NCBI GenBank assembly: GCA_022574115.1
Contig: JACZSS010000048.1
Coordinates: 1 to 9,604, forward strand
Length of the DNA stretch: 9,604 nucleotides
Reading direction: 5' to 3'
From: Candidatus Heimdallarchaeota archaeon
GTDB lineage: Archaea; Asgardarchaeota; Heimdallarchaeia; Heimdallarchaeales; Kariarchaeaceae
A program made the translations under genes and the position numbers. Under the pieces are notes generated by a model that made no database searches, was not told the DNA's origin, and saw nothing but the letters and a program-made list of their open reading frames with translations. Shown piece by piece: positions 1 to 5,320 of this stretch (position 1 is its first letter; each line of letters starts with the position of its first letter).

Positions 1-320
1 AAGTGATTTTAGAGATGGCTAACCGTCCAATAATACCGGAAGCTGATACAATTCTTGAGAAAAAAAGTATAGTTATTCCCGACATATTGGCAAATGCGGG
101 TGGTGTTGTAGTAAGCTATTTTGAGTGGGTGCAGAACAGTATGAACTATTACTGGACAAAAGAAGAGGTCTATAAGAAACTTGAAGAGTATATGGTAACA
201 GCTACAAGAGAAGTTGAGAAAGCATGCAAGAACTTTAAATGCAACATGAGAAATGCATTGTATATTTTGGCAGTCAATAGAATATTGAAGGCTGAAAGGC
301 TTAGGGGAGTTTTGAAGTAG
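1..320 (+). CDS. gdhA: Glutamate dehydrogenase, C-terminal part (5' end outside window)
   Basis: This is the C-terminal 105 residues or so of an amino-acid dehydrogenase of the Glu/Leu/Phe/Val family, which oxidatively deaminates glutamate to 2-oxoglutarate with NAD(P)+ in the cytoplasm. The recognisable blocks are LEMANRPIIPEAD, matching the family's E-x-AN-x-P-x-x-PEAD strand of the nucleotide-binding domain, then VIPDILANAGGVVVSYFEW, the most conserved C-terminal signature, then WTKEEV and a terminal helical region. The family usually has ANGP where this protein has ANRP; Arg in place of that Gly is unusual. The frame is open from base 3, so the start lies upstream. TAG ends the gene at 318-320. 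It may come from a different genome segment than the rest of the window (see the junction at 664-684). Confidence 0.9.
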   Translation, partial: VILEMANRPIIPEADTILEKKSIVIPDILANAGGVVVSYFEWVQNSMNYYWTKEEVYKKLEEYMVTATREVEKACKNFKCNMRNALYILAVNRILKAERLRGVLK

Positions 321-367
321 ATTCTAAAATCAAAACTCTTAAAAAAGATTGATTAATTACTTCTTCA

Positions 368-389
368 ATTAATATATAATTTATATAAT
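368..389 (+). promoter_or_regulatory. TATA-rich promoter of the malic-enzyme start
   Basis: An almost pure A/T stretch holding TATATAAT and TTTATATAAT ends about 8 bases before the ATG at 397. It is the only promoter-like sequence between the dehydrogenase stop and that ATG. No Shine-Dalgarno precedes the ATG, so a leaderless or nearly leaderless message is likely. Confidence 0.55.
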
Positions 390-396
390 TATTAAA

Positions 397-1059
397 ATGG
401 ACCTAAAAGAAGAAGCTTTAAAATTACATAAGGAAAATAAGGGTAAATTAGCGACTACATCTAAAGTAGAGGTTAAGACAAAAGAAGACTTAAGTCTAGT
501 TTATACACCCGGTGTTGCAGAAGTTTGTAAGGAAATTGCTGCAAATCCTAAGAGTGTTTATGATTATACTATGAAGGCTAATTCTGTTGCTGTTGTTACA
601 GACGGTTCTGCGGTATTGGGTTTGGGGAACTTAGGTGCAGAAGCCTCGTTACCTGTAATGGAAGGCAAGGCCATATTATTGACAAGTCATATTTTGAGCG
701 AAGTTGACGAGGTAAGTTCCCGAGTTTCTCTTATCCACAATGGAAAAATAGAGGTAACGGGAACCCCAGATGATCTGAAGAACAGTGTAGGAGCTAGAGA
801 ATTTATTGAATTGAGTATGGACAATCTACCAGCTGAAACTAGAAGGAGAATTGAAGCATTGGATATCGTAACTGCGGTCAATGAGAAAGAAGGTGGATGG
901 ATTTCGTTTGGTGTTGATGACTTATTTGACGGTACTCAGGCCATTATCGAAATAATGAAAAACGATAACGTAAAAACAGGGTTCCGACAGCACTCTATTA
1001 CATTAGAGGATGCATTTATCCACAAGGTAGGACAGCTGTCCGAGGCATTTGATCATTAG
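397..1059 (+). CDS. Chimeric ORF: malic enzyme N-terminus joined in frame to ABC ATPase C-terminus
   Basis: The 220-residue frame is two gene pieces. Residues 1 to about 93 are the N-terminal domain of NAD(P)-malic enzyme (malate to pyruvate and CO2): LSLVYTPGVAEVC with the catalytic Tyr36, VTDGSAVLGLGNLG, and PVMEGKA with the catalytic Lys91. The metal-binding acidic residues and the Rossmann domain that should follow are absent; intact enzymes have well over 370 residues. Residues from about 93 are the tail of a DrrA-like ABC ATPase: ILLTSHILSEVDEV with the H-loop His98, a D-loop-distal strand HNGKIEVTGTP, and a C-terminal ITLEDAFIH block. Walker A, Q-loop, signature and Walker B are all missing, so the product should be inactive in both roles. 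The stop at 1057-1059 is followed by GGAG and two permease genes, so the ATPase half belongs to the ABC operon downstream. A misassembly is the simplest reading. Confidence 0.85.
   Translation: MDLKEEALKLHKENKGKLATTSKVEVKTKEDLSLVYTPGVAEVCKEIAANPKSVYDYTMKANSVAVVTDGSAVLGLGNLGAEASLPVMEGKAILLTSHILSEVDEVSSRVSLIHNGKIEVTGTPDDLKNSVGAREFIELSMDNLPAETRRRIEALDIVTAVNEKEGGWISFGVDDLFDGTQAIIEIMKNDNVKTGFRQHSITLEDAFIHKVGQLSEAFDH
664..684 (+). other. Chimera junction between malic enzyme and ABC ATPase
   Basis: The identity of the frame changes here. Malic enzymes read MEGKAILF and DrrA-type ATPases read GKTILLTSH; this sequence reads EGKAILLTSH. The shared GK-x-IL(L/F) coding bases (about 664-680) would give enough microhomology for a false join or a real illegitimate recombination. 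By eye count, CG dinucleotides rise from 9 in bases 1-680 to 18 in bases 681-1360, a weak sign of two sources. Confidence 0.7.
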
Positions 1060-1071
1060 GAGTAAGGGATT

Positions 1072-1965
1072 ATGGCAGTTTTAAATCAATATAATTATCC
1101 AGATGAAACAGGCCACCTAGGTCTAGATGTTCATCATTCTCAATATTCATTATCCAGGGAAATATCTTCCTGGTCGGTTGTCAAAGCAACTATTGTTAAA
1201 GATCTACAAATCTTGAGGCGGTACAAAGCAAATCTCATCGGAAATCTTGTCAGGACCGTTTTATTTGTTGCCGTCTTCTATTTCTTTTCTGTTGCAATTA
1301 GCTTTGATGATTTATTAGATAACAGTATCAATGCCATGTTTATTTTCTATTTAGCTGGTTTTACTTTGATGTGGTTTGACAGTGTAGCATTATGGAAACC
1401 ACTTGAAACTGTAACAACAGATCTTACTAATGGCACCTTAGAATCAATCTACGCCGGGCCATCATCACGCTACGCATATTTTATCGGAACAATACTTGCA
1501 GAAGGCATAATTTCTACAATAATGTTCATACCAATTTTCTCAGCTCTGATTATCGTTGCAGGTGCGGATCTTATGACAGTTGGTCAATTCTTAATCGTAA
1601 TTGTTGTGTTTGTTGCTACGTTGGCTTCATTTGGTATAATTATTGCTTTATCGGCTGTACTTTGGAAACAGACCAGTTCTATAGCAAACCTCTTGGGAAC
1701 TATGTTTACATTCATTTCAGGTGGATTATTCCCGGTTCAATCCTTCCCAACCGCGCTTAGATATTTTGCTTACATTTTCCCTTATACTTGGGGCTTTGAT
1801 CTGATGAGATACTATGCTTTTGGTGGTAATTGGGAGACGTTACTGCCAGTTTGGATGGAGTGGTTGGTTCTGATCGCGATGACTATAGGATTTTTCCTTT
1901 TATCCAAGAAAATGATCGGAACGGTGGAGCATCATGCTAAGCACAAGGGCTTGCACTTATTGTAA
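1072..1965 (+). CDS. ABC-2 type transporter permease, first paralogue
   Basis: This 297-residue protein is a DrrB-like ABC-2 permease, a membrane subunit of an exporter driven by the ATPase encoded just upstream. About 50 cytoplasmic residues with a basic RRYKANLIG stretch precede roughly six membrane spans (about 61-78, 87-106, 135-163, 172-196, 203-222, 262-279). Family hallmarks are NGTLESIYAGPSSR after TM2, SGGLFPVQSFP in the re-entrant region after TM5, and PYTWGFDLMRYYAF before the last span. The start ATG follows GGAG at 1059-1062, which overlaps the ATPase stop and shows translational coupling. The next gene encodes a clear paralogue with the same blocks and the same HAK-x-KGLHL tail, so the pair probably forms a heterodimer. 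The substrate is unknown; lipids, antibiotics and peptides are all possible for this family. Confidence 0.9.
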   Translation: MAVLNQYNYPDETGHLGLDVHHSQYSLSREISSWSVVKATIVKDLQILRRYKANLIGNLVRTVLFVAVFYFFSVAISFDDLLDNSINAMFIFYLAGFTLMWFDSVALWKPLETVTTDLTNGTLESIYAGPSSRYAYFIGTILAEGIISTIMFIPIFSALIIVAGADLMTVGQFLIVIVVFVATLASFGIIIALSAVLWKQTSSIANLLGTMFTFISGGLFPVQSFPTALRYFAYIFPYTWGFDLMRYYAFGGNWETLLPVWMEWLVLIAMTIGFFLLSKKMIGTVEHHAKHKGLHLL

Positions 1966-1980
1966 GGAGGATATAAGAAA

Positions 1981-2862
1981 ATGGTAGCAGTTATCAAAGA
2001 ACTTACGGGTGAATTACCATCCGACAACAAAATCACAACCCAGTATGGTAAATCAAGATCTGTTTCGACATTATCAGTCATCAAAACCACATTGGTCAGA
2101 GATTTTCGAATACTTAAAAGATACAAGGCAAACCTGATTGGGGGTTTTGTCCAGATTTTAGTTTTCATGTTGATTTTTGGATTATTCGCTTTTGCAGCAT
2201 CCTTCAGAGACTTGACACTTAGTAACAAAGATATGTTTATCTTCTTTTTAGGAGGATTAACATTAATTTTCTTTTCCGATACCGCACTATTTAGCCCAGT
2301 AAGGGCTGTGAACCGGGAATTGTATAACGGGACATTAGAATATGTTTACGGAACTCCCTCTTCCAGATATGGTTATTTTGTTGGAGCGATAATAGCCAAT
2401 ATGGTGATCAGTATGATTTTCTTTGTACCTATATTTGGCTTCATGTTATGGTATGCCGAGCCCAGTCTACTCAATGCAATGGCAATTTTCGGAGCGATTC
2501 TTGCAGTTCTAGTCGTGTTTACATCATTTGGTATCATGATAGCGATGATGGGTATTATGTGGAAAAACACCACTTCAATTGTTGGGATACTCGGTCTACT
2601 CTTTCAATTCATGACGGGAATGTTCTTTCCAGTCACATCGTTGCCTGTCTTTGCGCAATGGATAGGATTTCTCCTGCCTATGACGTGGGGATTAGATTTG
2701 GTAAGATATTACTCCTTCAACGGAAATTGGGATACATTGCAACCGGTCTGGATGGAATGGTCTTTTCTATTAATCTTCATGGTAATTTATACTTTACTTG
2801 CAAAGAGACTAATGGTTAGAACTGAAAAACATGCTAAGAACAAGGGATTACATCTTATCTAA
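1981..2862 (+). CDS. ABC-2 type transporter permease, second paralogue
   Basis: This 293-residue ABC-2 permease is the tandem paralogue of the gene before it. Shared blocks run in order: RYKANLIG near residue 50, NGTLEYVYGTPSSR, MTGMFFPVTSLP, PMTWGLDLVRYYSFNGNW, WMEW, and a HAKNKGLHLI tail. About six membrane spans are visible. The start is fixed by a strong AAGGAGG at 1964-1970 that overlaps the previous gene's TAA and sits 10 bases before the ATG, so the two permeases are translated from one message. It likely pairs with the first permease and an ATPase dimer as an exporter. No convincing terminator hairpin follows the stop. Some open frames in other phases within this gene are only its shadows. 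Confidence 0.9.
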   Translation: MVAVIKELTGELPSDNKITTQYGKSRSVSTLSVIKTTLVRDFRILKRYKANLIGGFVQILVFMLIFGLFAFAASFRDLTLSNKDMFIFFLGGLTLIFFSDTALFSPVRAVNRELYNGTLEYVYGTPSSRYGYFVGAIIANMVISMIFFVPIFGFMLWYAEPSLLNAMAIFGAILAVLVVFTSFGIMIAMMGIMWKNTTSIVGILGLLFQFMTGMFFPVTSLPVFAQWIGFLLPMTWGLDLVRYYSFNGNWDTLQPVWMEWSFLLIFMVIYTLLAKRLMVRTEKHAKNKGLHLI

Positions 2863-3009
2863 ATTTATGATATAATCAGACTGGTTCGAAATTCGTAACA
2901 ACTCATACTATGCACGAAATATAAGTTCGATATTATGCAAAATACAACTAAATATACATCATATTCGTATTTAAGATAGATTAAAACAATATTACTGTGC
3001 AATTTCATA

Positions 3010-3020
3010 TTATTAATATA
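3010..3020 (+). promoter_or_regulatory. TATA-like box of the gene at 3044
   Basis: TTATTAATATA is centred about 24-28 bases before the adjacent TTG (3041) and ATG (3044). That is the spacing expected for a leaderless archaeal transcript, so it supports this small gene being real. Confidence 0.5.
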
Positions 3021-3043
3021 GTTGAAATGACCAGTAATACTTG

Positions 3044-3301
3044 ATGAGTATTTCCACAATCCAGACCCAAAAAACCCCCAAAACTAAGATTAAGATCGTA
3101 GATTATTTCATAGTTTATCTGAAAAATACTTACAATGAAGATGTTGTATTGAATGAAGCGTTTTCGATCATCTTTAACAAATATGCAAAATATGGTGATT
3201 CAATATTTCAGGAACTAGTTAATGAGATTTCATCTCAAAAAAATATTGAAATTATGGATCTTTTGCGAGAATTCGGTGCATTCCTTAGACAATATTACTA
3301 A
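3044..3301 (+). CDS. Hypothetical 85-residue helical protein
   Basis: I do not recognise this protein. It is soluble-looking with a basic N-terminal stretch (QTQKTPKTKIKI), then a mixed amphipathic body rich in Tyr, Ile, Asn and Glu, and ends in FLRQYY. It has no membrane segment, no Cys, and no metal-binding or nuclease motif that I can see. The TATA box at 3010-3020 supports expression as a single gene. A TTG at 3041 immediately precedes the ATG in the same frame; TATA spacing fits either, and I prefer ATG. It follows the ABC operon by about 180 AT-rich bases and is probably an independent unit. Confidence 0.55.
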   Translation: MSISTIQTQKTPKTKIKIVDYFIVYLKNTYNEDVVLNEAFSIIFNKYAKYGDSIFQELVNEISSQKNIEIMDLLREFGAFLRQYY

Positions 3302-3358
3302 TTCAAATAAACTGAAAACAGGGTACCTTTAAGCATAATATACAGCTTCTCCAAATAG

Positions 3359-3487
3359 TTAGTTCTGAAGAAACCCATCAAATTTGCCATTTGTGAAGCC
3401 ACATTGTGCCAGTAGCCGAGCTACATCTAATCCACTTCCCACTTGATCTGACGAAGTTGAAGTTCGAAAATTACCATATCGCAACAT
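3359..3487 (-). pseudogene. Short coding remnant, minus strand, unidentified
   Basis: The minus strand reads a 42-residue frame from the ATG at 3487 to TAA at 3359. It has protein-like composition: MLRYGNF, then SSDQVGSGLDVARLLAQCGF, then a short tail NGKFDGFLQN. The same frame stays open upstream for about eight codons (SLDFAAAGA) before a TGA near 3512. No TATA box or Shine-Dalgarno is evident at the ATG, and the piece looks like the C-terminal end of a larger decayed gene. I cannot name a parent family, and a chance open frame is possible. The surrounding stretch 3302-3542 shows nothing else. Confidence 0.3.
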
Positions 3488-3542
3488 CGCTCCAGCGGCA
3501 GCAAAATCTAAGGATCAATTAATAATTACACACTCATTGGTA

Positions 3543-3713
3543 ATGCTAACTGAGGTAGCTCTTTGGACAATCCCCACTTTGACCATTCTGGCTTCCTTTC
3601 TGTTAAGTTTACCACAAGCTTTGAAATGGGCAATCCTTGAGATGAGATTATTCAGTGGTTTTCTTTTTTTTCAATTTTTGTGCTTTGTAATGATCCTTCC
3701 TGGGCTAATATAA
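3543..3713 (+). CDS. Small hydrophobic protein, 56 residues, two possible TM segments
   Basis: The frame encodes MLTEVALWTIPTLTILASFL followed by LSLPQALKWAILEMRL and a second hydrophobic run, FLFFQFLCFVMILPGLI. That gives two likely membrane helices (about residues 6-22 and 36-55) joined by a short amphipathic loop with mixed charge. An AT-rich element TTAATAAT at 3519-3526 lies about 20 bases upstream, slightly closer than the usual spacing in this window. No Shine-Dalgarno is present. It resembles the other tiny membrane proteins of this region in type but not in sequence. Function unknown. The T-rich tract at about 3658-3668 contributes to its hydrophobicity, so a chance ORF cannot be excluded. 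Confidence 0.35.
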   Translation: MLTEVALWTIPTLTILASFLLSLPQALKWAILEMRLFSGFLFFQFLCFVMILPGLI

Positions 3714-3878
3714 TAAAACGAAAATGAATCGATCCCATCGATATTAAGTCGCCAAGAACCCGGGAAGCCATCGTATTTAGAGTATGATCAAATCTAAAAT
3801 AAGCAGATTTAAGATCAATTCGCCTTCCGATCCACTCAAATTTCGCTTGTTTAAGCGAAATAAGAAGTGTATCCTCAC
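3714..3878. other. Intergenic stretch with two ATCGAT cores
   Basis: No gene is visible here. The stretch holds two ATCGAT hexamers 9 bases apart (3728-3733 and 3737-3742) and, at its right end, the perfect hairpin listed separately. It lies between convergent small genes. Confidence 0.4.
3840..3861. terminator. Perfect 9-bp hairpin after the minus-strand gene at 3879
   Basis: ATTTCGCTT and AAGCGAAAT (3840-3848 with 3853-3861) form a perfect 9-bp stem around a GTTT loop. It begins 18 bases past the stop of the minus-strand gene and is followed on that strand by a short T run (TTTGAG), not a long U tract. It could be a transcription end or mRNA-stability hairpin, or a dimer-protein binding site. 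Confidence 0.4.
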
Positions 3879-4106
3879 TTAATCAATAAACTGAAAAATT
3901 ACCGCGTGAATTAATCCCAAGATAAACCATGCAAAGAAATAACCGGGACTGAATGCAGAGATGGATCTGAATTTGTGAGTTTTGTATTTTGTATAGATCC
4001 ATGTATGTGGTTGTTTCAAAACAAATACAGTAATAATGCCAAGGATAAACTCATATCCTATCATTAGTGACATTGATACGACAGCCAGTAGAATTAGATT
4101 TGTCAT
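3879..4106 (-). CDS. Small two-TM membrane protein, 75 residues
   Basis: I do not recognise this protein. It has a hydrophobic N-terminal half (LILLAVVSMSLMIGYEFILG, then IITVFVL), a basic loop (WIYTKYKTHKFRSIS) and a second membrane helix (GYFFAWFILGLIHAVIFQF). The basic loop should lie in the cytoplasm by the positive-inside rule. The ATG start is supported by TTAATTAAAT on 4128-4137, centred about 26 bases upstream. It is transcribed alone toward the hairpin at 3840-3861. Its upstream neighbour on the same strand is another small membrane protein (4287-4610), but each has its own TATA box. Role unknown. Confidence 0.6.
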   Translation of the reverse strand: MTNLILLAVVSMSLMIGYEFILGIITVFVLKQPHTWIYTKYKTHKFRSISAFSPGYFFAWFILGLIHAVIFQFID

Positions 4107-4127
4107 TATCCACGTCTTTGTTGATCG

Positions 4128-4137
4128 TTAATTAAAT
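4128..4137 (-). promoter_or_regulatory. TATA-like box of the 75-residue gene
   Basis: The minus strand reads ATTTAATTAA here, centred about 26 bases before the ATG at 4106. This is the canonical archaeal spacing for a leaderless start. Confidence 0.55.
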
Positions 4138-4335
4138 GTATGGTGGCGTGAAAGCATTGTCCGACAACTCCTCGTATCAAATTGGCAACGCGGACTGCGT
4201 AATCTAGCTGTTGTAGTTGAGGTCAAGCAAGTCAAACAAGGCTCATCTCCTTGGACAGAGGCATTGAAGGCGAATTTGAAGTTCTATCACAGTTCATCTC
4301 CGAAGAAAAAATACTCAAATGAATGTTCAAACTGA
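4132..4335 (+). pseudogene. Coding remnant without a start, with a VVVEVKQ motif
   Basis: The plus strand is open from 4132 to TGA at 4333-4335 (67 codons) without ATG, GTG or TTG near its 5' end. The predicted peptide looks like real protein: WWRESIVRQLLVSNWQRGLR, then NLAVVVEVKQVKQG, then a basic tail SSPKKKYSNE. The hydrophobic-strand-then-E-x-K pattern (VVVEVK) recalls the core of PD-(D/E)XK nucleases, but the expected upstream Asp cannot be seen because the gene is truncated, so that is only a hint. Its last 49 bases overlap the 3' end of the minus-strand gene at 4287. It may be what is left of a nuclease or mobile-element gene, or a chance frame. Confidence 0.3.
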
Positions 4336-4610
4336 AAATGCAGAATCGTTGCTATGCCTAACACCATAATTACAGAGGTTAATTTCTTTTTGTCTGTAAG
4401 CAGGATAAAATTCACATCTTTTAGTCCCCAAACAATCATAACAAAGACTAGGAATTCAGCAAAAACAAATCGTAGCTCTGCAAGGAAGCCGAAATCGTGT
4501 GAATAATAAGCGATAATGCCCAAATTAAGGATAATCCACCACGAGATTGCAGACCTCAAATTTTCTTGTGAGAAATATGAACGTAAATTTAGCTTGGATT
4601 CACGCTCCAT
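4287..4610 (-). CDS. Membrane protein, about 107 residues, three TM segments
   Basis: Unrecognised membrane protein. A charged N-terminus (MERESKLNLRSYFSQENLRS) precedes three hydrophobic helices: AISWWIILNLGIIAYYS, LRFVFAEFLVFVMIVWGL and SVIMVLGIATILHFQF. A short loop between the last two holds DKKK. The C-terminus is acidic and aromatic (FEYFFFGDEL). I choose ATG at 4610 over the in-frame TTG at 4616 because the TATA element at 4632-4639 sits 25-26 bases from the ATG and only about 20 from the TTG. It is separated by about 280 bases from the divergent gene at 4890. Function unknown. Confidence 0.6.
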   Translation of the reverse strand: MERESKLNLRSYFSQENLRSAISWWIILNLGIIAYYSHDFGFLAELRFVFAEFLVFVMIVWGLKDVNFILLTDKKKLTSVIMVLGIATILHFQFEHSFEYFFFGDEL

Positions 4611-4631
4611 GTGCAATAATTAGATCGTTGT

Positions 4632-4639
4632 CTAATAAA
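4632..4639 (-). promoter_or_regulatory. TATA-like box of the gene at 4287-4610
   Basis: The minus strand reads TTTATTAG, centred 25-26 bases upstream of the ATG at 4610. It decides that start over the TTG two codons earlier. Confidence 0.55.
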
Positions 4640-4779
4640 TGCTTAGATTGTATTTTCAGATCCATGAAAGGTGATACTTGCGAATCATAATAACTTCTCC
4701 ATTCTCCAAACATCTTATTCGATTAAGTGTTAATTATCGGTCAATACGTTAAATCATTTTTCTTTTTATTCCCAAAGCC

Positions 4780-4800
4780 TTCATTAGGATCGATAATGAA
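4780..4800. promoter_or_regulatory. Inverted repeat with ATCGAT core, possible operator
   Basis: TTCATTA and TAATGAA are perfect 7-base arms around GGATCGA. The spacer together with the right arm contains ATCGAT (4789-4794). It lies about 60 bases upstream of the TATA box at 4861 in the divergent intergenic region 4611-4889, which otherwise shows only AT-rich DNA. Confidence 0.35.
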
Positions 4801-4860
4801 ACTTCTCAGATTACCGAATTTAATTGTTCAGACTCATTGTTTTTCAAAGTCTATTTACCC

Positions 4861-4868
4861 TTTATATA
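4861..4868 (+). promoter_or_regulatory. TATA box of the gene at 4890
   Basis: TTTATATA is a textbook archaeal TATA box. Its centre lies 25-26 bases before GTG 4890, which sets that GTG as both transcription and translation start. A longer frame from TTG 4824 would place the promoter inside the gene. Confidence 0.65.
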
Positions 4869-4889
4869 TCAGATTTCCAATTATTACCT

Positions 4890-5216
4890 GTGTATCAGAG
4901 TAGTTCTGTATCAGATCCATCTTTCAAGACTAGTATATCGTTTGATTTTGCCCGAATAGTAGGAATAATTAAATCGATTTTAATTTTGGGAATAATATTT
5001 GTAGCTAGAGTAGGGCTGATAATTATCTACTATGCAATCCGCAATCCCATCCTTCTGCTACTAAGACTGGTCCTAAGCATGCTTGGATATAAATCGGTCT
5101 TAAAATCAGACTCACCTAAAGGAATCGGACGAGGGGTCGTGTATCTAATATGGAATGTTGTGAAATTAGCGTCTATAATGTTGGTATTCCCACCCAGTGT
5201 AGGAATATCCATCTGA
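4890..5216 (+). CDS. Hypothetical membrane protein, about 108 residues
   Basis: No family recognised. From GTG 4890 the protein opens with a polar stretch (YQSSSVSDPSFKTS), then a strongly hydrophobic region of two adjacent helices (IVGIIKSILILGIIFVARVG, then LIIIYYAIRNPILLLLRLVL). A basic loop (KSVLKSDSPKGIGRG) and a third hydrophobic helix (VVYLIWNVVKLASIMLVFPP) follow. The frame extends upstream to TTG 4824, but the TATA box at 4861-4868 argues for the shorter protein. It ends 104 bases before the MFS start, and that gene has its own TATA box, so the two need not be co-transcribed. Function unknown. Confidence 0.55.
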   Translation: MYQSSSVSDPSFKTSISFDFARIVGIIKSILILGIIFVARVGLIIIYYAIRNPILLLLRLVLSMLGYKSVLKSDSPKGIGRGVVYLIWNVVKLASIMLVFPPSVGISI

Positions 5217-5254
5217 GATCACGTTGTGTCAGGAAGCTGATTTACATGTCATTT

Positions 5255-5269
5255 TGACTGATTTAGTCA
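5255..5269. promoter_or_regulatory. Inverted repeat upstream of the MFS promoter, possible operator
   Basis: TGACT and AGTCA flank GATTT, a small dyad ending about 22 bases before the MFS TATA box. The position suits an activator or repressor site, but the arms are short and it may be chance. Confidence 0.3.
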
Positions 5270-5290
5270 TAATTTTCCTTGAACACTCGA

Positions 5291-5298
5291 CTTTTAAT
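5291..5298 (+). promoter_or_regulatory. TATA-like box of the MFS gene
   Basis: CTTTTAAT is centred 26-27 bases before ATG 5321 and so favours that ATG over the in-frame TTG at 5279. Confidence 0.5.
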
Positions 5299-5320
5299 CC
5301 TACAAAATTCGAATGATTAT

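Noticed and set aside
1932..2228. 98-residue minus-strand frame across the permease boundary
   Set aside because: It is antisense to two well-supported permease genes.
2448..2819. 123-residue plus-strand frame inside the second permease
   Set aside because: It lies wholly within the permease gene in another phase; the permease has clear family motifs and a Shine-Dalgarno.
2880..2900. GGTTCGAA resembling a tRNA T-loop
   Set aside because: No acceptor stem, anticodon arm or closing stem can be folded around it.
2865..3059. 64-residue minus-strand frame in the gap after the permeases
   Set aside because: It overlaps the promoter and start of the gene at 3044, has no promoter of its own, and is a chance frame in AT-rich DNA.
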